From Ignelater luminosus (Eukaryota > Arthropoda > Insecta > Coleoptera > Elateridae): a stretch of 64,000 bases of DNA. Below the pieces are notes generated by a model that searched no databases, was not told the DNA's origin, and saw only the letters and a program-made list of their open reading frames with translations. Made by a program: the position numbers and the translations under genes. This document shows positions 11,644 to 24,500 of this stretch, one piece after another. Position 1 is the stretch's first letter. Each line of letters starts with the position of its first letter. The stretch is taken from contig VTPC01000606.1 in the NCBI GenBank assembly GCA_011009095.1, positions 78,498-142,497 of the forward strand, in the 5' to 3' direction.

Positions 11644-13160
11644 TCATTGTTGCGATGCTGATGGAGCCTTGATCTCAGCGGATATCATTGCAATATACAA
11701 ATTCCGGTGAATGTCCCGATTTCGCACATACCATGGGGCATTTATCATGTTCCTAAGAACTTTATTTTGGAATTTTTGTATGATGTCTATATTCCAGTCT
11801 TTGCTGCAGCCCCAGAGTTGGCTTCCATAAAGCCAAACTGGTTTAAGAATCTGGTTATAGATGAGAATTTTGTTATGTGGTGCAAATTGGGAATTTCTCC
11901 CCAACAACCAGTAATGTTTTGTGTAACGGATATCTAGTTCTCGTGTTTTCTTGATATGGTGTTTCCATCTCAACTTAGCATTGTTCTCATATGGAGCGGG
12001 AGGATACTTCAGTTTTCTATTGGTAAAATTAATATGTATGGAATTTCCTTCGTTTGGTCTGATTTTTCACTGTTGGGTTGATTTTAACAAATGAATCAGC
12101 AACCAATTGGATCTTGTTTGTTGATTCTGTAACGTCCTTGTGGCTCGCCAATAATGCCGTATCATCCGTAAAGGTTGCGACGGCGATTACTGGAATATTT
12201 GGCAAATCGTTGGTATAGAGCAAGTATACAGTATGGGGCCCAGCACACTGCCCTGTGGAGCTCCCGTATTGATCTCTTTAAGGTCAGAGTATTGATCTTC
12301 TTGTTTTATTCTGAACCTACGATCGGACAGATATGGCGTTAATATTTCAACATAATGTTTTGGGAGCATCTTGTGCAGCTTGTGAGTGAGGCCTTCGTGC
12401 CACACTTTTTTGAAAGCCTTTGCCACATCCAACTTTTTTTTCTTCCTGTGCTTTCTCTGTAATATCCGTGATCCTATGAACTTGATCAATAGTAGAATGT
12501 TTACTTCGAAAGCCAAATTGATATTCAGGCATTCAGGTGTTTTCTTCAATCAAAGGTTTTAGTCTTTTATGTAGCAGTTTCTCGAAAAGCTTCGAGATTG
12601 TTGGCAATAATGAAATTGGTCTAATATTGATTGGGTTTTTCCTAGGTTTTGGTATCATGATGACCTCTGCCACCTTCCACACTTCTGGCACATACCTTAA
12701 TTTTAGTGCAGTATTGTACACGTATGTAAGCATCACTACTTTTTTTCTTGGTAACTGCTTCAATATCATGCCCGTGATCAAATCCGGGAGCTTTTCTTGG
12801 ATTAAGATTGATTTTGATTTCTTCCATTATTTCCTTGGGAGTGACCATTGAATTTATTTCTTTATTGGTGATGTCCACAGGTTCAAGGACGTGATCCTGT
12901 CGTATCTGGTTTGATTGGAAGATTCCAGCTAAATATTTCTCTAATAAGTCCCCTTTTTGTTTGTTATGTCTTGCCTACGATCCATTTTCGCTTCTTGTTG
13001 GTGAAATTGAAGTGATCAGTCTCTATTTTTTTTGTTGCCTTCCAGACGGAGTAACCAGTGTCCTTTTCTGGTGACAACCCATTCAGGTATGTGTTGAATG
13101 AGTCATTTTTCAATTTTAGAATTTCCCTTTTTAGTTTTTGCGTTTTTTTGTTCAAGACAT
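11644..13160 (-). pseudogene. Jockey-type reverse transcriptase relic
   Basis: The RT region on the minus strand is broken into several frames. The order is KRKWIVGKT (13155-12964), ITNKEINSMVTPKEI (12878 on), NPINIRPISLLPTISKLFEK (about 12650), FGFRSKHSTIDQVHRI (about 12515), VAKAFKKVWHEGLTHKL (motif A area), NTGAPQGSVLGPILYT (about 12270) and FTDDTALLASHKDV (motif C, normally FADD, with A changed to T). The C-terminal domain at 11973-11644 reads RWKHHIKKT, LKPVWLYGSQLWGCS and KVLRNMINAPWYVRN. All are Jockey landmarks. At least four frame changes occur, so it is inactive. Confidence 0.88.
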
Positions 13161-13387
13161 TCTTGTCAATGGGGTCTCTGGTCGTTTGCCACCTTCTTCT
13201 GGCTTTTAATGTTTAATCAGTGTTCTTATCTCTGTAGGGTAATTAATTCCCTTATTGACAGGTGTATTTGCTTTAGTGCTTTTCCATGCAGCTTTCTGAA
13301 TGGTTATTATAAATTTTTCAGCTTCGCTATACAACTGTTCTTTAGTCTTCAAGTTCTCGTCTGAATGGTTCCCAGTCAGTGGTTTCG

Positions 13388-14046
13388 TTAGTGAGAGTTG
13401 CTTGGGACCGTTTCACCAAGTGTCATTAAGATTGCCGAGTGGTCAGAGTTTAGATCAAAGTTATCCTCTACATTTATGAAATTAGCTGACACTTTACGCG
13501 TTATGAAAAAGTCCAGCAAATCCGGAAGTTTGTTTCTGTCAGTAGGCGGGTAAGTGGGCCTGCCGGTTGAGTGAAAACTGTATCCCAATTCTTGGATTGC
13601 CTTTCGGAGTTCCCTGCCTTTAGTAGTGATCAATCTTGCCTCCCAGTCTACATGTTTGGCGTCATAGTCTCCTCCTATTATAAATCTTTCCCCCGCTTTG
13701 TTTAAGAAATTCACAAATTCCAAGGTCCTCATTTTATACCTATCTGCTCCCACCATCAGTTTTTGGTTCATCATTTTAATACATATCAATGTAAGTTGTA
13801 GTTCCCTGCTTTGAAGATGTTGTTCTTCGTGATGTTTAATAGATTCTTTGATAATGATGGCACTTCTACCACTTGCTTGGTTATTAGGATGGTAACATTT
13901 AGCTATGATTCTCGTGTAAAATGAGTTTCTGAGATTAAACATACATCTATATTTTGGGTACTATTTAAAAATATTTCAATTTCATTTTTTTTACTTAAAA
14001 TGCCATTTGCATTCCAGTTACTTATGCGAAGGTCTTTTCTATCCAT
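13388..14046 (-). pseudogene. Jockey-type ORF2 start and AP-like endonuclease relic
   Basis: An ATG at 14046-14044 opens MDRKDLRISNWNANGILSKK, continuing to IDVCLISETHFT, the first endonuclease motifs of Jockey ORF2. This ATG overlaps the gag stop in the eight bases ATGGATAG, a compact ORF1/ORF2 junction. A frameshift near 13925 moves the frame to CYHPNNQASGRSAIIIKES. It then reads FIIGGDYDAKHVDWEARL (catalytic GDxNAKH block with N changed to D) and ends with DLNSDHSAI. This enzyme class nicks target DNA to prime reverse transcription. The frameshift and the lost Asn argue for inactivity. Confidence 0.87.
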
Positions 14047-15280
14047 TAGCGTTTTTGCTTTTTGGGATAACACCAGTGTTTCTGGCTTTAAGTCTGTCTA
14101 GTCTATCATTAATTTTTTTGCACATCTGCATAATATTTTGATGTAGCTGTTGACTTGCGGAGGACACACTTCGCTGTTGTTGTATTCCGCTTGCTTGTGC
14201 GTATGAGACTCCCTGTCTTGTCTTGTTTGCGACAAAAGTGTTTGGACTATTGGGCTTCTTATTAACAATTACACAGTCCTTGTATGTAGTTTGCCGGGTG
14301 GGCTTTTCCACAGTTGGAACAATTAACTGGTAACTCTCTAGCGTTTTGGCATTTTTTCATAAAGTGATTTTGTGCACATTTTACACATGCTGGTTTATGA
14401 TTGCAGTATTTTTGTGTATGCATATATCTTTGGCATCTCCTGCATTGAGGAATAAGTGTGTTAGCTCTAATGGCTTCAATTCTAACCTTCATATAGCATA
14501 TGTAGTGTATGTTATAAATCGTTCTAATGTCCTCAGACTTATCAAACGAGAGCCTAAAGAGTGAGAGTTTGATAAGTCCCTCAGGTGTTTTCTTCAGCTT
14601 TTGTTCTGCTTTCACAGTTTTGTAATTTTGGGATTTCAAATCGGTGACAATATCTTCAACATTGCATGTAGAATGTAGATTTCTAGCCATTACCCTGGCA
14701 GGCCTATCCTGTTTATTCTCATAGGAATGCCATTGGAGATTTGGATTTTCCATTAGAGTTGTCAGTGTAATCCGATGGAGATTGTTGGTTGTTAAGGCAG
14801 GTGGCCTTAAATTTAATATTGTGCGACTGCAGTGCTTCTCTAATTACATCATAGCGAGTAACATTGGTCACTATTACTGGTGGAAGTTTTTAAATTTTAG
14901 GAATCTTAGCCGCAAGATTTACTACTTTAACATTTTCTTTTGATTTATTATTTTTTTTCTTTTTTGATTTTTTCAGAATCCATTTCGTTTCTCTACTGAC
15001 TATTTTCTTTTCTTCTGAATGTGTTGGATTATGATCTTATGATTTATATACTTCTCCATAATATTTTGACTCTATTTCCAGTGCTTCAATTTTTTTAGTA
15101 CTTTTTCTCGATTCACCGTTACATTCTCGATTTTTCCCTCCTGTTGGGACGTTCTATATAAAGAGGTTTTTGCTATACAATTCATGGAGCTTTTCTGATC
15201 ACCTTGTATATTAAAATCGCTTCTATTGATTTGCATTAATACTGACCTTGGTGAGTAATTTACTTGATCCGTCTGCATAG
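14039..15280 (-). pseudogene. Jockey-type gag (ORF1) relic with CCHC zinc knuckles
   Basis: This nucleic-acid-binding ORF1 protein of a non-LTR element would package the element RNA. On the minus strand, a lysine-rich N-terminal piece (15278-15072) is followed by PPVIVTNVTRYDVIREAL (near 14885-14830). Then come ARVMARNLHSTCNVEDIV and, at about 14470-14290, tandem Cys/His knuckles: PQCRRCQRYMHTQKYC, PACVKCAQNHFMKKC and VNCSNCGKAHPANY. A frameshift near 14285 moves the C-terminal tail into another frame that ends at the TAG at 14039-14041. An earlier shift lies near 14755. These breaks make it nonfunctional. The knuckle spacing is typical of Jockey gag. Confidence 0.85.
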
Positions 15281-15384
15281 TTTGCTCATCATCGACCCGT
15301 TAACTCTGATTCACTTTTAGCTCTGTCCCTTGGCGGTGGTGTTCGGACCAATCCCTTTATTCCCAAAGGAATTGTCTCGATCTA

Positions 15385-17815
15385 ATTCCATTTTATCCAT
15401 TAAAGACATCTCAACTTTTTAAGAAACGCCCCAGTAGTTTTCCATTGTGAAATAAAATTTAGATTCTTTGTCAAAATTGATTTCGATGGAATCAGGAATT
15501 AATCGCTGAGTAGAATTTGGGTGACAACTACATAAGTGTGGAGGAAAATGTGTAGATTAATGAATTAAATCGTTAGTTACATTTGTTTTAAGATTTGTTA
15601 AAAATCTGCACGTTTCAATTTTTAATAATTCCTATTGCAGTATAACACTCCAAGGCGGCCATTTACAAATCCACATCCTGGCGGAAATTGCAACTAAGAC
15701 AAACGTTCCGTAATTAATGTTGTTTTGGATAGATTCAAGTTTAATTCTGTGCTGGACGTTACTGTTTGATCGGTGAGCCACTTAGAAGGTTCGTAGCCAC
15801 CTTTAATTAAATCATAAAAAACATTCAACGACCAAACTAAGCAAATAACAGTATTTACAGATGAAAATAAAATCTGACGGTTGTTTTAATAATTAAAACA
15901 AATAATACGTGGAAATGACATGGTGGGATCAGGAAGAGTTTTTTTAATTGCGTGTCACGCTACAAATTCGTCTGGAAAAAAAATATGTAGAAATTACAAC
16001 ATTAGTATAAAATGTGTAATATCACCCCGTTACGTCTCTCATAATGTTAAGCTTAATTCGCCATATAAAATTTCTCACTCAGCATTAAAACGCCATGGCA
16101 AGAGAGGAGAGTGAGAACATTAAGAGATCCGGGTATCCCTGTAATTTTAGACCTGAAATTTGAAATTCGGAAACTTTATAAGTATCGTAAAAAGGAAATC
16201 CAGATCATTTTACGACGTGCTAGCTAAGGCTGTTCTCCTAATTTTACGAGATGACTGTTTACTGAAAGTACCTGCGCTGAAAGCCTGTAATGGAATATTA
16301 ACGCTTTGCTGTTGGTAGTTTTATGACGACAAGCCATTCAACATGTTATTTTTCTTTGTTGTTTTTTCCCTTGTACCATCCTCGTTTCGATTAATCCAGA
16401 AAACGGATACGCGCACCTGGTATCGAAAAATTCAAAAAACAAGAAAAGACACTTGGGCGAAAATAACGTTTCGGTTGGAAAAGTAAATTCTAGAAAATTC
16501 ATAGAGCGAAACGTATGAGTTTCATAGAAACGGCAATACAAACTAAAGTACGGACTGTTGTTATTCTAATAAGCAAACAACAATCCCGCGTTCACATCTT
16601 CCTGTTTCCTTCCGTCACTTTATTTCCTACAGTTTCCTGCAGGTTCTGTTAACTCAGCATCATCCCTACAACTGCTGTTTACTACTTAAACATAATTTTA
16701 TTTTCGCCAAAGCTCGTAAAAATTTCATAAAAATAAAAGGCGTCCGCGAATTTACTATATTGCTGATAAGAATGGTGAGAACAAGCTTTAAAATTGTCTG
16801 TTGGGTGTGTGAACGTGGTGGTGTCATTTGAAAATGTTAAAACCGGGTCGCGTGTATATATTATACGTCCCCGAGATTACTGGTTTTGTTTCAGAAGGGC
16901 CTGATTTATATAGCGATTTCACCGCTATAAAACCCCTACTTTGGTTGCTGTTCATGATTGATTCGCCTGAGAGCAAAGTGGCTTTAGAGCGAAGATTAAA
17001 GGATTTTAAACAAACTAGATCTATTTAACCCCGACCTATTTATTTATACGTCTCTTTTGCGGGTGTTTTGTTTAAAATAAATTTCAAATAGATCTAGACG
17101 TAATTTATCTCGATTATCTCTCGCTTAAAAAGAGATTACGTCTCTTCTAGAGAGTTAATCTGGAACATGTAACGATCTACACTGCGTCAAAACAAGAAAG
17201 CACCTAAAAGTGAAATAAAGTTAAATAAGAACGCGCGGACGTGTTTTCTCCATTTAGCAGTATCACCCACTTTATCATGAGTTGAAGTAATATACAGGAC
17301 GGACCAAGTTCGATGTAATTGCAAGATATCTGGGAAACCAGAATAACTCTAGTAATGCAATACTGGACACACATTATTTTTTCCAACTGATCTAGTTACA
17401 ATCAGAATTCCGATTAACGCTTGATGCGGCAGCTCCAGAACGGACTAGAAAAATGTATTTTAAAAAATTAAAATAAAAATGATGATCAGAATAAAATATA
17501 AATAAAGAAAATAAAAAATGAGCGGAGATAAAAAGGTCTGATGATTAAAAGCCATTCCTGATAAAAACCACAAGGAAAGCAGGCGGACAAGCCCGCCTAG
17601 ATTTTTGTTTGGATTTCCTTGTACAATGGTTTCGATTTACAAAAAGAAACTAGAACGAAAACAGCTATGAGATACAGTAATTTAAAAAGTAACTAAAATT
17701 AAAAACCCCTGACAAAAATAATTTAAGAAAAATCGGCCTTTGGAGTTACGATTATAAATTCTTTAAAATTATGTACCTTAAGGTATCGCCTTGCGATAGT
17801 GATGATTGCTTTGAA
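15385..17815. other. Unassigned AT-rich DNA
   Basis: I see no recognisable gene. A few CG-containing patches (around 15650-15680, 16835-16880 and 17580-17600) stand out slightly from the AT-rich background but have no coding signal. The open frames here lack motifs. Confidence 0.45.
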
Positions 17816-18090
17816 CAACTTTGAAATTGCATTAAACCGCTTTGCATCTACTTGGAGTAGCTCTGGGACTGCTATGGACAGCTCTACATAAGCAAACCAT
17901 TTTTCAAAGTAGGCTCAAAAGTATCCCAAGCATTTGCATGGAGTGGTTCGGAACAATTCGCAGTTTATAATCTGACGATAGCAATTCAGACCAATCTCAA
18001 GAGTTACCTAAACAGTCCAGAACTATCCCGAAATTGTAGCAAACAGTTTAGAACAGCAGCCTAGAATCGTCCCGAGTGGTTTAAAAAATC

Positions 18091-18490
18091 NNNNNNNNNN
18101 NNNNNNNNNNNNNNNNNNNNNNNNNNNNNNNNNNNNNNNNNNNNNNNNNNNNNNNNNNNNNNNNNNNNNNNNNNNNNNNNNNNNNNNNNNNNNNNNNNNN
18201 NNNNNNNNNNNNNNNNNNNNNNNNNNNNNNNNNNNNNNNNNNNNNNNNNNNNNNNNNNNNNNNNNNNNNNNNNNNNNNNNNNNNNNNNNNNNNNNNNNNN
18301 NNNNNNNNNNNNNNNNNNNNNNNNNNNNNNNNNNNNNNNNNNNNNNNNNNNNNNNNNNNNNNNNNNNNNNNNNNNNNNNNNNNNNNNNNNNNNNNNNNNN
18401 NNNNNNNNNNNNNNNNNNNNNNNNNNNNNNNNNNNNNNNNNNNNNNNNNNNNNNNNNNNNNNNNNNNNNNNNNNNNNNNNNNNNNNNNNN
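18091..18490. other. Assembly gap (400 N)
   Basis: Exactly 400 unresolved bases. The sequence resumes inside a LINE, so the missing part probably contains the 5' side of that LINE and some of the surrounding repeat. Confidence 0.99.
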
Positions 18491-19436
18491 AAACAAAAGA
18501 AATGATAACAATTAAATAAAGAATTTGAAGAAATAGAAACCCTAAACAGAGAACATGAGTACAGGAAGTTTTACAAACGGGTTAATACTAAAAGGAAAGC
18601 TTTCAAACCACAAGCAAAGCAGATTGTGACTCAGGATGGAGATCTCCTGAACGAGGCGGCAGAAGTACTAAAACGGTGGCGAGAACATTTCAACTCACTA
18701 CTTAGTGGTGAAATCAGGAATGCAGCAACAGAATTAAGCAATGAGGAACCTGAACAAGAGGAAACTGTACCAACCAAATATACTATGTCAGCAACATCTA
18801 GGGCACAACGAATCAACCTGGAAATAAACAATGACACTGTAGAAATGGTGGAAGAATTCTGCTACTTAGGGTCGCTTGTTGACTGCAGGAATGACACAAG
18901 CAACGAAATTAAAAAAGAATATGTATATGTAACCGCTGCTACTTTGGCCTAGCTCCTCAGATAAGATCGAGAAACCTATCAAGAAGCACAAAATATAAGA
19001 CGATAATATGTCTAGTACTCCCTTACGGATCTGGGTACTAACAAAAAGAGGTGAAAAGCTGTTGCGAACCTTGAAAGGAAAGTACTGAGAACCATATACG
19101 ACGGTATCTGTGAAAACGACTTATGGAGAAGACAATTTAATTTTCATCGAAGCGGATATCGTCAAAACTATTAAAATAAACCGTTTAAGAATGGTAGGCC
19201 ACGTAATGCGGATGGATGAAGGTGACCTTCCTAGAAGAAGCTAAACCGGCCGGTCGGAAGAAGAAGGAGGGGACGACCAAAACTTAGATACCTGGACGGC
19301 GTGGAAGAGGATCTGAGAACAGTTGGAGTAAGAGGATGGAGAAGATAGGCTGCTGATAGGGAAAGCTGGAGGGAAATTCTGAGGCAGGCCAAGATTCACG
19401 AAGGAGGCTGTAGCGCCAAAATGATGATGATGGTAA
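18491..19436 (+). mobile_element. RTE-like LINE copy, internally deleted
   Basis: The plus strand from about 18515 reads FEEIETLNREHEYRKFYKRV, then LKRWREHFNSLLSGE, the region just before the RT domain in RTE-like endonuclease-reverse transcriptases. At about 18810 it jumps to VEMVEEFCYLGSLVDC, a block that normally lies after the RT catalytic core; the entire palm is therefore missing. Broken frames follow with [40 protein letters not shown] and ESWREILRQAKIHEGG, ending in an ATGATGATG tail at about 19427. The 5' end lies in the gap. Clade assignment (RTE-like) is by recall and less sure than LINE identity. Confidence 0.82.
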
Positions 19437-19598
19437 GTAATCATAGTAGTATCAGTCGCAGGCTCAACTAATTGTAAGTTTATCGGAAGTAGTTTAGAAA
19501 GACTTCAGTTATTTAATGTAGTGCTAAGATTGAGTCGATCTGTCTTCTAAAACTATCCGAAGCAGTTCAGATTATGTTCGTCAAAAACAGTTAAAATA

Positions 19599-20031
19599 TA
19601 CTGCTCAAAATTTGAAGTGGGACACATCACAAACTCACAACACTAGGTCATTTATTTTGTTCTAATATACACCTCAATTGTAGTTTCTGCAGTTGATATA
19701 TTTAGTAGATGTGCACGTGAAACAAATGCATACAGCGCTTATTGTAAATATCGTAGCCGCTTGAGACTATAGGATATGATTAAAAAAGTGTATATGGATA
19801 AACCAAGCCTATTTTTACCTTAGAAACTCTGGCCATCGATGTCAGCAGATAGCAGTTCTTGAGTATAAACCAAAAGAAAAACTAACTGTTGCAATTATAC
19901 AATTAATTAACTCATGTATATGCATTTACGAAGACCATGCTAATTCAAAAACGTTTACAAAATGTTACAAATCCCCCTTTTAATTAGGTCGTCCAAGAAT
20001 TACAACGTCCCACTTCAAATTTTGAGCAGTG
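19599..20031. mobile_element. 433 bp MITE with 25 bp inverted ends, TA target
   Basis: The left end T/CACTGCTCAAAATTTGAAG (19599 on) and its reverse complement at the right (ending 20031) match at 24 of 25 bases out to GTGGGAC. TA lies directly outside both ends (19597-19598 and 20032-20033). There is no coding capacity. TA duplication suggests mobilisation by a Tc1/mariner-type transposase. It sits in the degenerate AGTTCAGAAC-like repeat. Confidence 0.88.
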
Positions 20032-20829
20032 TAGTTCTAAAGTTTACAAAAGCAGATTGAAGCTGCCCAAACACGTTCAAAGCTGCGATAAGATCGTTCA
20101 AAGCGATTCAAAGTAGCTTTAGAACTATTAAAAGCATTTCAGATTACTGTTGAAGTTCTCGAAATTTAATCAATGAAGTTCCGAAGCTACCCGAGATCAG
20201 TTCAGGAATGTCTTCAATATGCCCAAAAAGCTCAGGACAGTTTTCAAACGATCAAAAGCAACACACCACATCAATTTTTTAAGCCCTGTCCAGAGCAGTT
20301 TTTGAATAGGTCTAAAACAGTTCCAGACGGCCTTAAACCTATCACAAGTGCTTAAAATCATCTCTGGCGCTATCAAAAGAAATTTTAGAACCATAACAGT
20401 TCAAATAATCTAGAAAGCTGTCCAAAAATAGTTAAGCACAGTTCCAATTAACTGTTAGAGATTGTTTAGAGTGTGAAGTAGTTCGGAGTAGTTTGAAAGT
20501 TGTTAAAAGCAGTTTTGGAACCGTGAATGAAGTTGCACGGTAGAATAGGTCTTAGGTCTAGACAAGACCATCTGTCCTTAGAACCGCCAAGAGTAGTTCA
20601 GAATCGAATCCTAATCTACCCAAAGTAACTCAGAGGGAAGTCAAGAATAGTTCAAGATAACCCTAAAACTGTCAAAAAACGTTTTTCCTAGTTCTGAAGC
20701 TGTTCAAAGCAGATCGTCTGCTCTTAGAATCGCCAAGAGTAGTTCAGAATAGTTTTAGAATTAATTGAACTCAAGGAACCTAACGCAACGACGTAATGAC
20801 TTTACTGAAGAGGTGGAGCTTCTTCTTGT

Positions 20830-21590
20830 CTATTAGAGGCGTCGGCAACCAAAAGCGACCCTTCGGGAATTCGGAGCGTGCAAACTTTTCCGAAAAGTGG
20901 CCGCGCAGCAGAATATGGATGTGGCTACCGCGGATTTTGGAAGTAAACCGATGCGCTGCGCTGATAGACTATATCCATGCAGTGCCGCAATTTCTCTCCC
21001 AATCTGTAGTAAATGAGGTGATGTGATCCCAGGCATTTAACCGAAGATGAGAAGTCCAGGCCGATTTAGATTTCAGAATCTACAGTATGAACTAGGTCTC
21101 CAACCGGGAGAGTATCCCGGGGCCGATCTGCAAGCTAGACCATACGAGCATTTGGATGTCGTGACTGAGGAATGCTCTGAAAATACAAAAGAAAGAGAAT
21201 TGAAGAAAGAACAGATCCTCGAAGGCTCCAGCAAGTAAAGTCAACACTTTGAGAGAATTTGTCTGACTGGAACTATGTTTTCGGTGTGAGAAGTAACTAT
21301 TAATTATGGGAACAAACGGGAGGGGCACGTCTGCATTGATGAGTTTGAGAAGACTTTCGTGTCAGACCTTATCAAAGGTACGCTGAATATCGAGATAAAC
21401 TTTGTCAGAAATTCGATCAGTGTAAGGATGCTTTTGAAGACTTTGACAGGGCGATCGGTTATATGAGGAAGGGTAAGAGGGAGAACTCCAATTTACTGAG
21501 AAACAATGCATTTTACAAGAAAAGTACGGCAGATTTTTTTTCCTAAATTGACTTGTAGATCCCAAAATCAACAGAACTATCAATTCTCAT
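20830..21590 (-). pseudogene. Second Jockey-type RT relic
   Basis: The minus-strand frames read DKVYLDIQRTFDKV (motif A, 21415-21362; family form LDxxxAFDKVWH), then MPLPFVPIINSYFSHRK. After a frame change they read CWSLRGSVLSSILFLLYF, corresponding to GVPQGSVLSPILFxxF, followed by FQSIPQSRHPN and a trace of the FADD region. Stops are frequent. Only the RT palm and some downstream sequence are recognisable; endonuclease and gag are not seen. It is more decayed than the LINE at 11.6-15.4 kb, and whether it is the same family is unclear. Confidence 0.7.
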
Positions 21591-21599
21591 AGGGGCGCA

Positions 21600-24500
21600 A
21601 CACATTTACTTTTCAGATATGTGTTTACCCTCCCTAACCTTTTCGCCTGGAAGCGATAATCAAAACAGAACAGTACGCACAACTTCGTGTAAAATCCCAA
21701 CTGAATATCACACGTTGTTTCTCATATATCAAAAAAACAAGAAAGTTGAAATGGAACTTTGGCACCCAGTATCTCGAAACCTTTTCTTGGTTTGTTTTCT
21801 TTTTTTTTTAATGGTTAGGTGGAAGAACAGACGATCATCATGAATGGTTTTCTGTATTTTCCTTTTTTACTCGCATCAGATTCTCAGATTGTATTTCCTT
21901 GTTCTCTGTTACATTAACGAGTGCTGGGGACAAATGCAAAGTCGACAGGCCCAAGGAGATCCTTCAAGCCGTAAGATCGTCTAAGATTATTTAAGAACAC
22001 TAAGCGTTTTTGATTCTGGCTCTTAGTCCCTGAGACTAATTAATAACCCCAATAGTTTCAGTTTCTCTCGAATTTATTTAATTCAGAACAGTCTGAAGAT
22101 TTGTACTGAAGCTGATTAGAGCAACTCAATTATTTCACTTAGAGAGCGAAGAACACTTTAGAACGAAGTTCAAAAACCTCGACTTTACCTTTGGAATTTC
22201 TTTTGAAAATCTTACAGAATCCTGCTGCTTACGCCATTATTGTGATTAGTCCTTTCAGAAAGATTTCCAAGCACGTCGATTGTTGGACCTTCAGTTTCCT
22301 ATGACCAAGGAAGTACTTGGAAAGGTGTAGATTTGATGATTGCATCTTAGTTATTATTGGCAAACTCTGCAGATAATCTTATACCGCATGTATGTCAATA
22401 TAATTTTTTTTATCGGGTGTATTTCACACTGGGAAAAAGACTTTTAAAACCAATTATTGTCTTCACACACACATTTTTGCATTAAATGTTTTTATATTAT
22501 TGATTTCTCCAGTTAAATTGCGAACAACAATAGTAATGAAGCCGGCTGCTGCATACGATATTCACATACAAGAAGCTTCGTATTGAGCATCCTTTTATCT
22601 TCTACATTAATTTAAATCAGTTCATTCGCAAGCTATACCACAAATTGCATCCATAACAACTATAAATTCAAGCTAGATTGGAATCGCGAGTATAATAGCC
22701 TTGTGTTTGTACTAAATCGTTTCGTTATATTGCAATTTGTATGCACACCCTACAGTACTCAATTGATTTAATGCGCACCATCAATAAAATTCGTTTTTGT
22801 TAAATGCGTTCAAGTTCGAAAATCAAAACTTCCTTAAGATAAATCTAATATATACATAAGCCCAATTGATACGTTTAGTTACAAGCACAGAAAAAAATTG
22901 AAGAATGTTTTGACATTTACATTGAAAGCGAACGAATCGAGTCGCCACTTTAAACGAGAGCTTCATATATCACCAAACTGGTCCTTAATGCGGAAAAGAA
23001 GCGAACTGAGAGAGCGCGCACCCACACATACACACACACACATTCAGGTTTTAAATTGTCTTCCATTCCATTTGTTCGGTCGCCTGTCACTTACTGGCAA
23101 CACTCGTCTTTGCGTCGCAAGAACAGGAGGATTTATTTTGTAACGTCGCCGTTGCGGTTTTATATTTGTACAGTGTACCAGCATTATAGTTAAAATAAAA
23201 AAAGAGAGGAAAATAAAGAAGAAAAAAACAGCAAGAACGCAGACTGATGATAAAAACTAAAGTGAATTAGAAGAGTTCTTAACTGCAAGTGGAACGAAAA
23301 CGCTGGCTTTTCAAGAATCGTGTCGTAATGTCGAATTGGATTAAAAGTTTCAAGTTTTTTCTTTACTTTTTGAAATCAAAGATAGCGTTGAAACTGTTTG
23401 AAAGGATAGAAAGGATTATTGTGTGTGTGTATGTGCTTGTTTTTTATCGAAGATTGTAATTGCATTGGTGTCGAATACTTGTTTTTACGTTTGTTTTATC
23501 AAAGTTTTTATCTCTTAAACTAGTTTGACTATTAATAAATTAAATTGGGAAAATCAATAAATTTATATTCTGCATTGTTAATGCATCAAAATCCAGTTTT
23601 AGCACATCCCAATACACCCAATCCTATAGAGAGAACTTTTGAATAATAAATAGTAGCAGATTGATGCTAATATTGGACTTGTAAGCTCCTCAATATGAAT
23701 GCTTTAAGTTGTACAAGTGCAGGAGAGTGTCAACAGGCCCCAACCAAGACAAAATACAAATCTTCTCTTGAGTCTTACTTTCATCTGAAACTTTAGGATC
23801 AAAAAATCAAAGATTCACATCTGCTTTAGATCTCTCCTACCCTGAAGGATACCTGGATACCTGAAGTTAATAATAATATCCACCTTCAGACTTCCAGCCT
23901 GCTACCATTATCTATTAGTTTTCTTATCTCCTCACCGATGCAATGCCCAGCTTAGTTTGCAAATCTTGTAACTCTAGACACGACACTAACAAAGCGAAGC
24001 TCTAAACAAGGGCCGCATTAATTGAGGTTACTCCCCACTTGAATAGTGTCTAGCTTCTCCGGTCTATTGACCTTGTTTTTCTTTCTTTCTGGATCACGTA
24101 TGACATTATCTTTCCATTTATTGTGAAGGCTTCAATTATCGATGATCATGATTATGATAATGACAAGATTGAGAAACTTTGATTTAGAGAACTTCCTGCT
24201 TGTTAAATAGCGGAAAGAAGAGTTGAATAACATCAATAATATCACAATCTCAGGTCAAATAATGACATTTAAGGTCTTCAAGGTTTTTCAGAACGTTTAA
24301 GACAATTTAGAAGATTACAAACTTAGCTCTGGAAACCTGGAATCATCAGCGAAGAGCTAGTATTCAGCGGACATTTAAAGTTTAATTCGGGCTTCATAGA
24401 GAATATTACAACCTGTGGCAGACCAAAACAGAACGAGTACTATGTTGTTCGCGGGTGCAGCTATTAGTTAGTTCTCCAAAATTTTATGCATCAAGCGAAA

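Larger units (their letters stand above)
11600..15380 (-). mobile_element. Jockey-type non-LTR retrotransposon, near complete but dead
   Basis: On the minus strand this carries gag (ORF1) followed by endonuclease and reverse transcriptase (ORF2), the layout of the Jockey clade. All major blocks are present in order, yet each reading frame is broken several times. The 3' end near 11600-11640 is not sharply defined and I could not see a clear poly(A) or a convincing target-site duplication. It lies directly after the copia relic. The parts are annotated separately. Confidence 0.85.
17820..20770. repeat. Degenerate short-period repeat (AGTTCAGAAC-like words)
   Basis: Words such as CAGTTCAGA, AGCAGTTT, AGTAGTTCAGAA and CAAAGCAG recur every 20-35 bases at 17820-18090, 19440-19595 and 20035-20770. 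The period is too eroded to fix by eye. A gap, an RTE-like LINE and a MITE lie within it and divide it into blocks, so it is the older layer. Confidence 0.6.

Noticed and set aside
12537-12851. 104-codon plus-strand open frame, and others at 13098-13364 and 14346-14564
   Set aside because: They are antisense to well-recognised Jockey-type RT, endonuclease and gag blocks.
18023-18511. 162-codon minus-strand open frame
   Set aside because: Most of it is the run of N; only about 22 real codons exist.
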